Positions 40,348-48,049 of a stretch of DNA of 64,000 nucleotides are shown one piece after another. Position numbers and translations under genes: made by a program. Under the pieces are notes generated by a model that worked only from the letters and a program-made list of their open reading frames with translations, had not been told where the DNA came from and did not search any database. Source of the DNA: Teichococcus rhizosphaerae (GTDB lineage: Bacteria; Pseudomonadota; Alphaproteobacteria; Acetobacterales; Acetobacteraceae). The stretch lies in NCBI RefSeq assembly GCF_002631185.1, contig NZ_PDNU01000001.1, forward strand, positions 124,001 to 188,000, read 5' to 3'. Within the stretch, counting starts at the first letter, position 1. The number at the start of each line of letters is the position of its first letter.

Positions 40348-42822
40348 TCAGGAGTGCAGCAGGGGCTTGCCGAGCCGCCCGGGCGGCGCCGCGCCGGCGG
40401 CGGCGCCCGCCTCGTACAGCGCCATGAAGTGCTCGGGCGCCATCGGCCGCCCCCAAAGCCAACCCTGGATCTCGTGGCAGCCGATGCCGCGCGCCTGTTC
40501 CAGCTCGGATTCCGTCTCCACCCCCTCGGCCACCAGCCGCAGGCCGAGCGCCTTGGCCATGGCGCCGATGGCCTGCAGGAACACCACCCCCGCCGCGTCG
40601 CGCGCCGCGTCGCGGATGAACACGCGGTCGATCTTCAGCTCGTCGATCGGCAGGTGGCGCAGGCGCGAGAGGGAGGAATAGCCGGTCCCGAAATCGTCGA
40701 TGGCGACGCTGCAACCCTGCTGCTGGAGGTTGCGCAGATTCTCGTCCAGCAGGCCGGGGCCGCCGATCAGCGCGCTTTCCGTCAGCTCGATGCCAAGACG
40801 GTCGCCGGGGACGCCCTGCCGCGCCAGCCGGGCGGTGAGCAGGGTGGCCAGGTTCTGGCGGGCGAGCTGGGTGGGTGGGAAGTTCATCGACATGCGCTGC
40901 CCCGCCGGCAGGCGGGACAGCAGCGGCATCACCTGCTCGAAGACGAACTCGGTGAGCGGCTGGATCAGCCCGGTTTCCTCGGCCAGGGCGATGAAGTCGC
41001 CGGGCGGGATCAGCCGGCCATCCTCGCGCCGCCAGCGCACCAGCGCCTCGCCGCCGGTCAGGCGCCGCTGGCAGGCGGTGAAGCGCGGCTGGATCTCGAT
41101 GAACAGCCCGCCCTGGTCCAGCGCCCGGCGCAGCCCCTGCGCGGTGGAGAAGCGCCGCGCCGCGGTGGCCCGCATGGCGCCGGCGAAGCAACGCACGCTG
41201 CCCGGAGCCCGCCGCTTGGCGTCCAGCAGGGCGATCTCGGCGGCTTCCAGCAGGCCCTCGGCCCGCGTGTCGTCCTGCGGCGCTGTGGCGATGCCGATGG
41301 TCACGGGCAGCAGGCGGAAGCCGCTTTCCGGCAGCCCCTCCGGCGCCGCGCCTTCCACCGAGACGGCGATCCGCCCGGCCAGGATCTGCGCCGCCTCCGG
41401 TTCCGGGGTGTCGCGCAGCAGCACCGCGAAGCGGTCGGCGCCGAAGCGGGCGAGCAGGCTGTCATGCGGCAGCACGCAGGCGATGCGCCGCGCCGCGGCC
41501 CGCAGCACGCGGTCGCCGGCGACGAAGCCGATCGTGTTGTTGAGGGCGCTGAAATCGACGAGGTCCACCAGCAGCAGGCTGGGCCGCGCCTCCGGCCGGT
41601 CGAGCTGGAGCGCCAGCTCCTCCTTCAGCCGGCGCTGGTTCGGCAGGCCGGTCAGCTCGTCGTTGAAGGCGAGGCGCTCGATGCGCTGCTGCGCCTGGTG
41701 GATGGCGGTGTTGTCGCGGATGACGCCGATATGGTGCGGCGCCCCGTCCAGCTCGACCTGGCTCAAGCGGAGATGGATGCGCAGCATCCGCCTGTCACGG
41801 TGCCGCACGAAGCCCTCATGCTCCATCTCCCCCTGATGCGGCGGGCCGAGATGGCGGTGCAGGTAGGGATCGTGCGCATGCTCGCCGCGCTCCTGCGGGG
41901 CGGAAAGGTGGCGGATGTGGCGGCCATGCAGCGCCTCCGCCTCCCATCCCAGGATCTCCGAAACCATGTGGTTGGCATAGACGATGTAGCCTGCCGCATC
42001 GGCCAGCAGGACGCCCTCGGCGATGTGGTCCACCACCGCCCGGAAGCGCTGCTCGCTCTCGGAGACGCGCAGCAGCGCCTCCTGCACCTCGGTGATGTCG
42101 CGGCCGATGGCGTGGATCTCGACCAGCCTGCCCTCGGCGTCGAAGGCGGCGATGTCGGTCCAGCGGCGCCAGCCGGGCCGGGAGCCGGCGGCGCGCGCGC
42201 GCAACGTGTAGCTGCGGACCGGCTCGGCGGCGGTGAGCAGGGCGCGCTGGCGCAGCAGCTCCGGGCGCGCATCCGGGTCCATCAGCTCCAGCGCCGGGAT
42301 GCCGATCAGCCGTTGCGGCGCGCAGCCCGCCGCGCGGGCAAAGGCGGCGTTGACGAAGGTAAGGGTGCTGTCCGGCAGGCAGCGATAGATCAGCGCCTCC
42401 TGGGCCGAGACGGTGTCGATCAGCAACTGGCCGCCGGTCTGGTGCGCCATGCGGCGGCGGGCCATCTCGCCCGGGTCGATGCCGTAGCCGACCAGCCACT
42501 GGGTCTGCCCCTCGGCTCCGGGCACGGGCACCACGGCGATGTCCCAGTCGCGCGGGCCATTGGCGTGCGGCAGGCAGGCGGCGAGGTCGATGACCGTCCG
42601 CCCGTCCCAGGCGCGGCGGAGCTGCACCCCGAGCTGCTCGGCCAGGGGCGCGGGAAGCAGGGCCTCGAGCGGGTGGCCCACGATCTGCTCGGCGGGGCGC
42701 GAGGCCGCCTCCAGCAGCGCCGGGTTCACCCGGACGACGCGGAAGCTGCTGGCGTGGCGCTCGGCCACAAAGGCGGGCAGGGGGCAGCGTGCCAGGAACT
42801 GTCCGAGAGCACCGAAGGGCAT
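40348..42822 (-). CDS. PAS-GGDEF-EAL cyclic-di-GMP signalling protein
   Basis: An 824-residue regulator with N-terminal PAS-like domains (NPALLEAASRPAEQIVGHPL; FRAVVDHIAEGVLLADAAGY), then a degenerate GGDEF domain (ARFGADRFAVLLRD in place of GGDEF) and a well-conserved EAL domain. EAL signatures are GGEALVRW, GIELTES, IDDFGTGYSSL, LKIDRVFI and VAEGVETESEL, so it should be an active c-di-GMP phosphodiesterase; the GGDEF part probably binds GTP or is structural. No transmembrane segment is visible. The start is the ATG at 42820-42822. A 10-bp inverted repeat lies in its upstream region (42902-42941). Confidence 0.9.
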   Translation of the reverse strand: MPFGALGQFLARCPLPAFVAERHASSFRVVRVNPALLEAASRPAEQIVGHPLEALLPAPLAEQLGVQLRRAWDGRTVIDLAACLPHANGPRDWDIAVVPVPGAEGQTQWLVGYGIDPGEMARRRMAHQTGGQLLIDTVSAQEALIYRCLPDSTLTFVNAAFARAAGCAPQRLIGIPALELMDPDARPELLRQRALLTAAEPVRSYTLRARAAGSRPGWRRWTDIAAFDAEGRLVEIHAIGRDITEVQEALLRVSESEQRFRAVVDHIAEGVLLADAAGYIVYANHMVSEILGWEAEALHGRHIRHLSAPQERGEHAHDPYLHRHLGPPHQGEMEHEGFVRHRDRRMLRIHLRLSQVELDGAPHHIGVIRDNTAIHQAQQRIERLAFNDELTGLPNQRRLKEELALQLDRPEARPSLLLVDLVDFSALNNTIGFVAGDRVLRAAARRIACVLPHDSLLARFGADRFAVLLRDTPEPEAAQILAGRIAVSVEGAAPEGLPESGFRLLPVTIGIATAPQDDTRAEGLLEAAEIALLDAKRRAPGSVRCFAGAMRATAARRFSTAQGLRRALDQGGLFIEIQPRFTACQRRLTGGEALVRWRREDGRLIPPGDFIALAEETGLIQPLTEFVFEQVMPLLSRLPAGQRMSMNFPPTQLARQNLATLLTARLARQGVPGDRLGIELTESALIGGPGLLDENLRNLQQQGCSVAIDDFGTGYSSLSRLRHLPIDELKIDRVFIRDAARDAAGVVFLQAIGAMAKALGLRLVAEGVETESELEQARGIGCHEIQGWLWGRPMAPEHFMALYEAGAAAGAAPPGRLGKPLLHS

Positions 42823-42901
42823 GACAAGGCGGGGCCTGGCTTGACGAGGGGCCGGAAGGGGAGCCAAGGCGGCGATGGGCCCTCGCGACCACCGCCACGC
42901 C

Positions 42902-42941
42902 AGCCTTTTCCGGCCATCAGGGCGCGGCGTTGGAAAAGGCT
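42902..42941 (-). repeat. 10-bp perfect inverted repeat upstream of the EAL gene
   Basis: AGCCTTTTCC (42902-42911) and GGAAAAGGCT (42932-42941) are perfect inverted copies separated by 20 bases, 80-119 bases upstream of the EAL gene start. It could fold in the leader RNA or serve as a protein-binding site. There is no U-run next to it, so it is not an obvious terminator. Confidence 0.6.
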
Positions 42942-43057
42942 CCGTTCTCCTATCAATTTGCCGTCAGGGATGGCAAGAGAAGCTTTACCTTCGCCCTTGG
43001 CCAGGGCTGGGCGGCGGCGCGGCCGGCGGCCCGGCCCCGCCCCCTGCCGTGCCCTGC

Positions 43058-44302
43058 TCAGAGCGCCCGGTTGGCGCGCGCCACCACCGCCTCGAACAGC
43101 ACCTGGCAGCCAGCCTCGGCCTCCTCCGGCAGGATGCTCTCCGCCTCGTTGTGCGAAAGGCCGTCCTTGCAGGGGGTGAAGATCATCGCCGTCGGCACGC
43201 TGCGCGCCACATAGACGGCATCGTGCCCGGCGCCCGAGACGATCTCGCGCGTACTGTAGCCGAGCCGCGCGGCGCCCTGGCGGACGAGGTCCACGCAGCC
43301 GGCGTCGAAGGGCTGCATGGGGATGCGGAACAGCTCCTTCAGCTCCAGCGCGCAGCCATTGGCCTCGGCCAGCGCCTTCGCCTCGGCGGGGAAGCTCGCC
43401 GCCAGCCCCTCGATCTGCGCGTCATCGGGGTGGCGGAACTCGATGGAGAAGCGCACCTCGCCCGGCACCACGTTGCGGCTGTTGGGCAGGACGTGGAGCT
43501 GGCCCACCGTGCCGCGCCCGTCCTCGCCGCGCTCGCGCATCAGCGCGTCCACCCGCTCGATCACCCGCGCCGCCGCCACCAGCGCGTCGCGCCGGGCGGA
43601 GGGGGGCGTGGTGCCGGCATGGGCGTCCTGGCCGGTGATCACCGCGTCGTACCAGACCTGCGCCTGGGCGCCGGTGACGACGCCGATCTGCCTGCCTTCC
43701 CGCTCCAGGATGGGGCCCTGCTCGATGTGCAGCTCGAAATAGGCATCGGCCGGGAAGGGGCGGGCCGGGTGCTCGCCCTTGTAGCCGATGGAGTCGAGCG
43801 CCTCGCTCACCGAGACGCCGTCCACGTCCTGCAGCCCGTACACCTTCTCCAGCGAGTAGATGCCGGCCCAGGCGCCGCTGCCCATCAGCGAATGGCCGAA
43901 GCGGCTGCCTTCCTCGTCGGTCCAGTTGACCAGCTCGATCGGCGCCTCGGTGGTGATGTTGAGGTCGTGCAGGGTGCGCATCACCTCGAGGCCCGCGATG
44001 ACGCCGAGCGCGCCGTCGAACTTGCCGCCCGAGGGCTGGCTGTCGAGGTGGCTGCCCATCAGCACCGGCTTGCGGGAAGGGTCGCGCCCCTCGCGGCGGG
44101 CGAACATGTTGCCGATGGCATCCACCCGCACCGTCAGGCCCAGCGCCTCGCACCATTCGGTGAAGCGCTGGCGGCCGGCCTTGTCCACCTCGGTCAGCGT
44201 GAGGCGCTTCACGCCCCCCTTCGGCGTGGCGCCGATCTCGGCCATGCCCATCAGGCTGTCCCAAAGGCGCCTGGCATCGATCCGCTGGTTGGTGCCCGAC
44301 AT
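43058..44302 (-). CDS. M20 Zn-dependent hydantoinase/carbamoylase (allantoate amidohydrolase-like)
   Basis: A 414-residue M20 amidase. Zinc ligands appear as VLMGSHLDSQPSGGKFDGA (His, Asp), VNWTDEEGSRFG (Glu pair), ELHIEQGPILE (His) and DGLSHNEAESI (His). The family includes N-carbamoyl-L-amino acid hydrolase, allantoate amidohydrolase and beta-ureidopropionase; specificity is not predictable here. The start is the ATG at 44300-44302. It is divergent from a class II aldolase gene 93 bases away. It is cytoplasmic and probably dimeric. Confidence 0.88.
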   Translation of the reverse strand: MSGTNQRIDARRLWDSLMGMAEIGATPKGGVKRLTLTEVDKAGRQRFTEWCEALGLTVRVDAIGNMFARREGRDPSRKPVLMGSHLDSQPSGGKFDGALGVIAGLEVMRTLHDLNITTEAPIELVNWTDEEGSRFGHSLMGSGAWAGIYSLEKVYGLQDVDGVSVSEALDSIGYKGEHPARPFPADAYFELHIEQGPILEREGRQIGVVTGAQAQVWYDAVITGQDAHAGTTPPSARRDALVAAARVIERVDALMRERGEDGRGTVGQLHVLPNSRNVVPGEVRFSIEFRHPDDAQIEGLAASFPAEAKALAEANGCALELKELFRIPMQPFDAGCVDLVRQGAARLGYSTREIVSGAGHDAVYVARSVPTAMIFTPCKDGLSHNEAESILPEEAEAGCQVLFEAVVARANRAL

Positions 44303-44395
44303 CGGCTGATTCCCATCTGACAAACGGGGCGCATCTTGCCGCCTGCCGGGCACTCTGCAAGCCTGCGCAGCCGGCACCGGACAGAGAGACACCCC

Positions 44396-45184
44396 ATGGC
44401 CCACGCCCTTGGCGCCCCAGGCGCCCCCGCCATCCTGCGCAATTCCGATCTCGACGCCGATGCGGTGCGCCAGGCGCGGGTCGATCTCGCCGCCTGCTTC
44501 CGCATGGCGGCGCGGCTCGGCCTGCACGAGGGGATCTGCAACCACCTCTCGGCCATGGTGCCGGGGCGGGAGGACCTGTTCCTGGTCAACCCCTATGGTC
44601 ACGCCTTCTCGGAGATCACCGCCTCCGGCCTGCTGGTCTGCGACTTCCACGGCAACGTCGTGGCCGGGGAGGGCACGCCGGAGGCGACGGCCTTCTTCAT
44701 CCACGCGCGGCTGCACATGAAGCACCCGCGTGCCCGCGCGGCCTTCCACACCCACATGCCCAACGCCACCGCCCTTTCCATGCTGGAAGGGCCGCCGCTG
44801 GTCTGGGCGGGGCAGACGGCGCTGAAGTTCTACGGCCGCACCGCCATCGACGAGGACTATAACGGCCTGGCGCTGGACGAGGCGGAAGGGGACCGCATCG
44901 CCGCCGCCATGGGCGAGGCCGACATCGTCTTCATGAAGAACCACGGCGTGATGGTGGTGGGCCCCTCCATCGCCGAGGCGTGGGACGACCTCTACTACCT
45001 GGAGCGCGCCTGCGAGGTGCAGCGCCTCGCGCTCTCCACGGGCCGCGTGCTGAAGCCGGTGCCGCACGAGCTGGCGCAGCGCACCTATGAGCAGATGCGC
45101 GAGGGCGACCGCGAAAGCGCCCGGCTGCATCTGGAGAGCGTCAAGCGCATCCTGGCGCGGGAGGAACCGGGCTATCTCGCCTGA
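44396..45184 (+). CDS. Class II aldolase/adducin family protein
   Basis: A 262-residue metal-dependent aldolase-like protein. Zinc histidines are visible in AAFHTHMPNATALS and KNHGVMVVGP, and the fold's early region reads RMAARLGLHEGICNHLSAMV. The family covers fuculose/rhamnulose-phosphate aldolases, ribulose-phosphate epimerases and non-enzymatic adducin-like proteins. The ATG at 44396 gives a regular length; upstream codons are non-conserved in appearance. An EamA transporter reading frame overlaps its last 98 bases in another frame. Confidence 0.85.
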   Translation: MAHALGAPGAPAILRNSDLDADAVRQARVDLAACFRMAARLGLHEGICNHLSAMVPGREDLFLVNPYGHAFSEITASGLLVCDFHGNVVAGEGTPEATAFFIHARLHMKHPRARAAFHTHMPNATALSMLEGPPLVWAGQTALKFYGRTAIDEDYNGLALDEAEGDRIAAAMGEADIVFMKNHGVMVVGPSIAEAWDDLYYLERACEVQRLALSTGRVLKPVPHELAQRTYEQMREGDRESARLHLESVKRILAREEPGYLA

Positions 45185-46073
45185 CAACAGCGGGGAGGCG
45201 GCCCGGCAGCGCCGCGCCGGCTTCCTCTGCCTCGGCGTCACGGCGCTGGGCTGGGGCTTGACCTGGCCGATCCTGAAGGCCGTCATCGAGGAACTGCCGC
45301 CGCTCGCCGCGCGCGGCCTGGGCGGCGCGCTGGCGGCGCTGGGGCTTGGCCTGCTGGCGCTGGCCCTGCGCTGGCCCCTGGCGGTGCCCCGCGGCGAGCG
45401 CTGGCCACTGATGGGCTTCGCGCTGCTCAATGTCGGTGCCTGGATGGGCTTCTCCACCCTGGGCCTGCTCTGGCTCGGCGCCGGCGAGGCGGCGCTGGTC
45501 GCCTACACCATGCCGGTCTGGGCGGCGATGCTGGCCTGGCCGCTGCTGGGCGAGCGGCCGACCGCGCGCCGTGTCCTGGCGCTGGTGCTGGGCCTGGCCG
45601 GCGTGGCGGTGCTGATGGGGGCCGGGGCGGGGCAGGCGGCGGCCGCGGACAAGACGCCCGGCCTGCTGCTGCTGCTGGCCGCGGCGCTGAGCTTCGCGCT
45701 GGGCGCCGTGATGAGCAAGAAGCGGCCGCTGGCCATGCACCCCGTGGCCGCCGTGGTCTGGCAGGTGGCGCTGGGCACGGTGCCGATCCTCGGCCTCTCC
45801 CTCCTGCTGGAAACGCCGGAATGGGGGCGGGTCGGGGTGCTGGGCTGGGGCGGCGTGCTCTACATGGCGGCGGTGCCGCTCTCGCTCTGCTACCTCACCT
45901 GGTTCGGCGCGCTGCGGCGGCTGCCCGCCAACACGGCGGCCATGGGCACGCTGGCGACGCCACTGATCGGGATGCTGGCCAGCACCGCCCTGCTGGGCGA
46001 GCCGCTGGGCTGGCGCCAGGCCGTGGCCGTGGCGCTGACCCTGGCGGGGGTGGTGCTGGCGCTGCGCGGATAG
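45087..46073 (+). CDS. EamA family drug/metabolite transporter, start uncertain
   Basis: About ten hydrophobic segments in two EamA halves: GFLCLGVTALGWGLTWPILK, VLALVLGLAGVAVLMGAGAG and a C-terminal AVAVALTLAGVVLAL. Length from 45087 is 328 residues, somewhat long for the family (about 290-300). The only in-frame ATG, GTG or TTG before the first membrane helix is the ATG at 45087, which lies inside the aldolase gene; a start near 45184, close to the aldolase stop, would need CTG or another rare codon. It likely exports amino acids or other metabolites. Its 3' end lies just before a hairpin shared with a convergent methyltransferase. Confidence 0.75.
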   Translation: MSRCARATAKAPGCIWRASSASWRGRNRAISPDNSGEAARQRRAGFLCLGVTALGWGLTWPILKAVIEELPPLAARGLGGALAALGLGLLALALRWPLAVPRGERWPLMGFALLNVGAWMGFSTLGLLWLGAGEAALVAYTMPVWAAMLAWPLLGERPTARRVLALVLGLAGVAVLMGAGAGQAAAADKTPGLLLLLAAALSFALGAVMSKKRPLAMHPVAAVVWQVALGTVPILGLSLLLETPEWGRVGVLGWGGVLYMAAVPLSLCYLTWFGALRRLPANTAAMGTLATPLIGMLASTALLGEPLGWRQAVAVALTLAGVVLALRG

Positions 46074-46084
46074 CTCGGAAAACC

Positions 46085-46119
46085 CTTCAGGAACGGCACG
46101 CATGTTGCTGTTCCTGAAG
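46085..46119. terminator. Hairpin between convergent EamA and Tam genes
   Basis: CTTCAGGAAC (46085-46094) and GTTCCTGAAG (46110-46119) form a perfect 10-pair stem with a 15-base loop. The flanks carry AAAA on the left and CTTTG on the right, a modest U-run on each strand. It likely ends both transcripts. Confidence 0.65.
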
Positions 46120-46124
46120 CTTTG

Positions 46125-46898
46125 TCAGAGAGAGGCGAGCAGAAAGAAGCGGCGGAAGGGCAGCAGCACGGTGCCATCCGCCTGGGTCGGGTGGTGGGGC
46201 CGCAGCGCCTCGCCATAGGCGGCCAGGAAACCCGGCCTCTCGGCTTCCTCCAGCGCATCCAGATAGGGGCGCAGGCTGCTGCCCATGGCCCACTGCACCA
46301 CCGGGTCCGGCCCCTTCAGGACATGGACGTATTCGGTGAACCACATCTCCAGGCTCGCCACGCGCGGCCGCAGGAGGTTGTAGTATTCGCCGGCCCCCAG
46401 GATGGGCGGCGCCGAGGAGATGCCGCGCAGCCGCCCGGCCCAGGGCTCCTGGCGGGCGAGCCGGTCCTGCAGGGCGCGGAGCGGGGCGTCGTGCATGGCG
46501 GGCATCTGCACCGCCAGCGTGCCGCCCGGGGCCAGGGCGCCGAGCAGCCGGGGCAGCAGCGTGGCATGGTCCGGCAGCCAGTGCAGCGCGGCATTGGAGA
46601 ACAGCACATCCACCGGCTCGGCGGGGGACCAGCCTGCGATGTCGGCCTGCTGCGTGGCGAAGCCGGCCTCGGCGGCGCGGGCCAGCATGGCGGCCGAGCC
46701 GTCCACGCCCGAGACGGCGGCGCCGGGAAAGCGGGCGGCCAGCAGAGGCAGGGCATTGCCCGCGCCGCAGCCGAGATCCACCACCTGCACGGCGCCGGGA
46801 TGGTCGATCCGGGCGATCAGGTCGATGGCCGGCCGCAGGCGCTCGTCGGAGAAGCGGAGATACTGCGCGGGATCCCAGCCTTCGCGGGCGATACTCAT
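46125..46898 (-). CDS. tam: Trans-aconitate 2-methyltransferase-like SAM methyltransferase
   Basis: A 257-residue class I methyltransferase. The SAM motif is VVDLGCGAGNALPLLAARF (about residues 38-56), then the acidic GVDGSAAMLARA and the catalytic-region SNAALHWLPDHATLLPRL, which is typical of Tam. The later IQMPAMHD-like segment appears as VQMPAMHDAPLRAL. Tam methylates trans-aconitate, a spontaneous isomer of the citric-acid-cycle intermediate. The match is good but related small-molecule methyltransferases cannot be excluded. Its start overlaps the stop of a small membrane protein gene by four bases. Confidence 0.82.
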   Translation of the reverse strand: MSIAREGWDPAQYLRFSDERLRPAIDLIARIDHPGAVQVVDLGCGAGNALPLLAARFPGAAVSGVDGSAAMLARAAEAGFATQQADIAGWSPAEPVDVLFSNAALHWLPDHATLLPRLLGALAPGGTLAVQMPAMHDAPLRALQDRLARQEPWAGRLRGISSAPPILGAGEYYNLLRPRVASLEMWFTEYVHVLKGPDPVVQWAMGSSLRPYLDALEEAERPGFLAAYGEALRPHHPTQADGTVLLPFRRFFLLASL

Positions 46899-47077
46899 GG
46901 CAGCGTCCTGTCGAAATGCCGCTTCACCAGCAGCAGGCCATAGCCGATGGCGCCCAGGAACAGCGCCAGGCCAATGTGTTGCGTGGTGATCAGCGGCATG
47001 TTGCTGCGCGCGATCAGCAGCCCCATCAGGGCGAGGATGCCCAGCCCGACCAGGCGCATCACGTCACTGAAGGCCAT
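46895..47077 (-). CDS. Small two-helix membrane protein (60 aa)
   Basis: A 60-residue protein with two predicted membrane helices: VGLGILALMGLLIA (about residues 10-23) and HIGLALFLGAIGYGLLLV (about 34-51), ending in positive residues KRHFDR. I recognise no family. The four-base overlap with tam suggests translational coupling, so a role linked to tam is possible but unproven. There is no upstream co-oriented gene within 100 bases. Confidence 0.6.
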   Translation of the reverse strand: MAFSDVMRLVGLGILALMGLLIARSNMPLITTQHIGLALFLGAIGYGLLLVKRHFDRTLP

Positions 47078-47183
47078 TCCCTAACTCCCCGATCTTCAAG
47101 GATATCCCAGCGGATGGTCCGGCGGCGCCCGGCATTCCGCGCCAGGATGGGCGAGGGATGCCGCGCCGCCGGGGCCGTTCGCT

Positions 47184-47978
47184 TCAGGCGGCGGCCCACC
47201 CGCCATCGATGGAAAGCGCCGCGCCGTTGATGCTGCCGCTGTCGGGCCCGCAGACATAGAGCGCCATGCGCGCCACCTCTTCCACCTCCACCCAGCGCTT
47301 GCTCGGCTGCTTGGCGAAGAGATGATCGGCCAGCGCCGCCTCCTCGCTGATGCCGTTCTTCTCGGCGATCGGGCGGACCTGCTTCTCGGCCAGCGGCGTG
47401 CGGACGAAGCCCGGGCAGATGGCGTTGCAGGTGACGCCGCTGCGGGCGATCTCCAGCGCCACGGTCTTGGTCATGCCCACCACCCCGTGCTTGGCCGCCA
47501 CATAGGCCACCTTCTCGGGCGAGGCGACGAGGCCGTGGATGGAGGCGATGTTGACGATCCGCCCCCAGTTGCGCGCCTTCATTCCCGGCAGCAGCGCCTT
47601 GATGGTGTGGAAGTTGGCCGACAGGTTGATGGCGATGATGGCGTTCCACTTGTCGTCCGGGAACTCCTCCACCGGGCTGGTGAACTGGATGCCGGCATTG
47701 TTCACCAGGATGTCCACCTGGCCCAGCGCCTTCTCGGCCTCGGCGCACATGGCGCGGAGCTGGGCGGGGTCGGACAGGTCGGCGGCCGAGTGCTCGGGCT
47801 CCGGGCCGTTGCCGGCCTTGGCCACGGCGCGCCGGGCGGCGGCGATGTCCTCGGGGCTGCCGAAGCCGTTCAGCATGACGCGCGCGCCGGCTGCCGCCAG
47901 CATCGTGGCGATGCCGAGGCCGATGCCGCTGGTGGAGCCGGTGATCAGGGCGGTGCGCCCGGCGAGGGTCTGTTCCAT
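47184..47978 (-). CDS. D-3-hydroxybutyrate dehydrogenase (SDR)
   Basis: A 264-residue short-chain dehydrogenase. The cofactor motif is TALITGSTSGIGLGIATML, the active-site tetrad is in NNAGIQF, SIHGLVAS and YVAAKHGVVG, and the C-terminal LFAKQPSKRWVEVEEVARMA is characteristic of 3-hydroxybutyrate dehydrogenases, which interconvert acetoacetate and D-3-hydroxybutyrate with NAD. The QPSKRW segment supports this identification over general SDRs. The gene is convergent with nothing; it follows a flavoprotein disulfide reductase on the same strand by 71 bases and may share its transcript. Confidence 0.85.
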   Translation of the reverse strand: MEQTLAGRTALITGSTSGIGLGIATMLAAAGARVMLNGFGSPEDIAAARRAVAKAGNGPEPEHSAADLSDPAQLRAMCAEAEKALGQVDILVNNAGIQFTSPVEEFPDDKWNAIIAINLSANFHTIKALLPGMKARNWGRIVNIASIHGLVASPEKVAYVAAKHGVVGMTKTVALEIARSGVTCNAICPGFVRTPLAEKQVRPIAEKNGISEEAALADHLFAKQPSKRWVEVEEVARMALYVCGPDSGSINGAALSIDGGWAAA

Positions 47979-48049
47979 GCGAGAGGCTTTCCTGTTCCTG
48001 TGGCGGGGGTGAACGGCGCGGGCGGCGCCCGGTGGCCAGCCTGGCCCGG

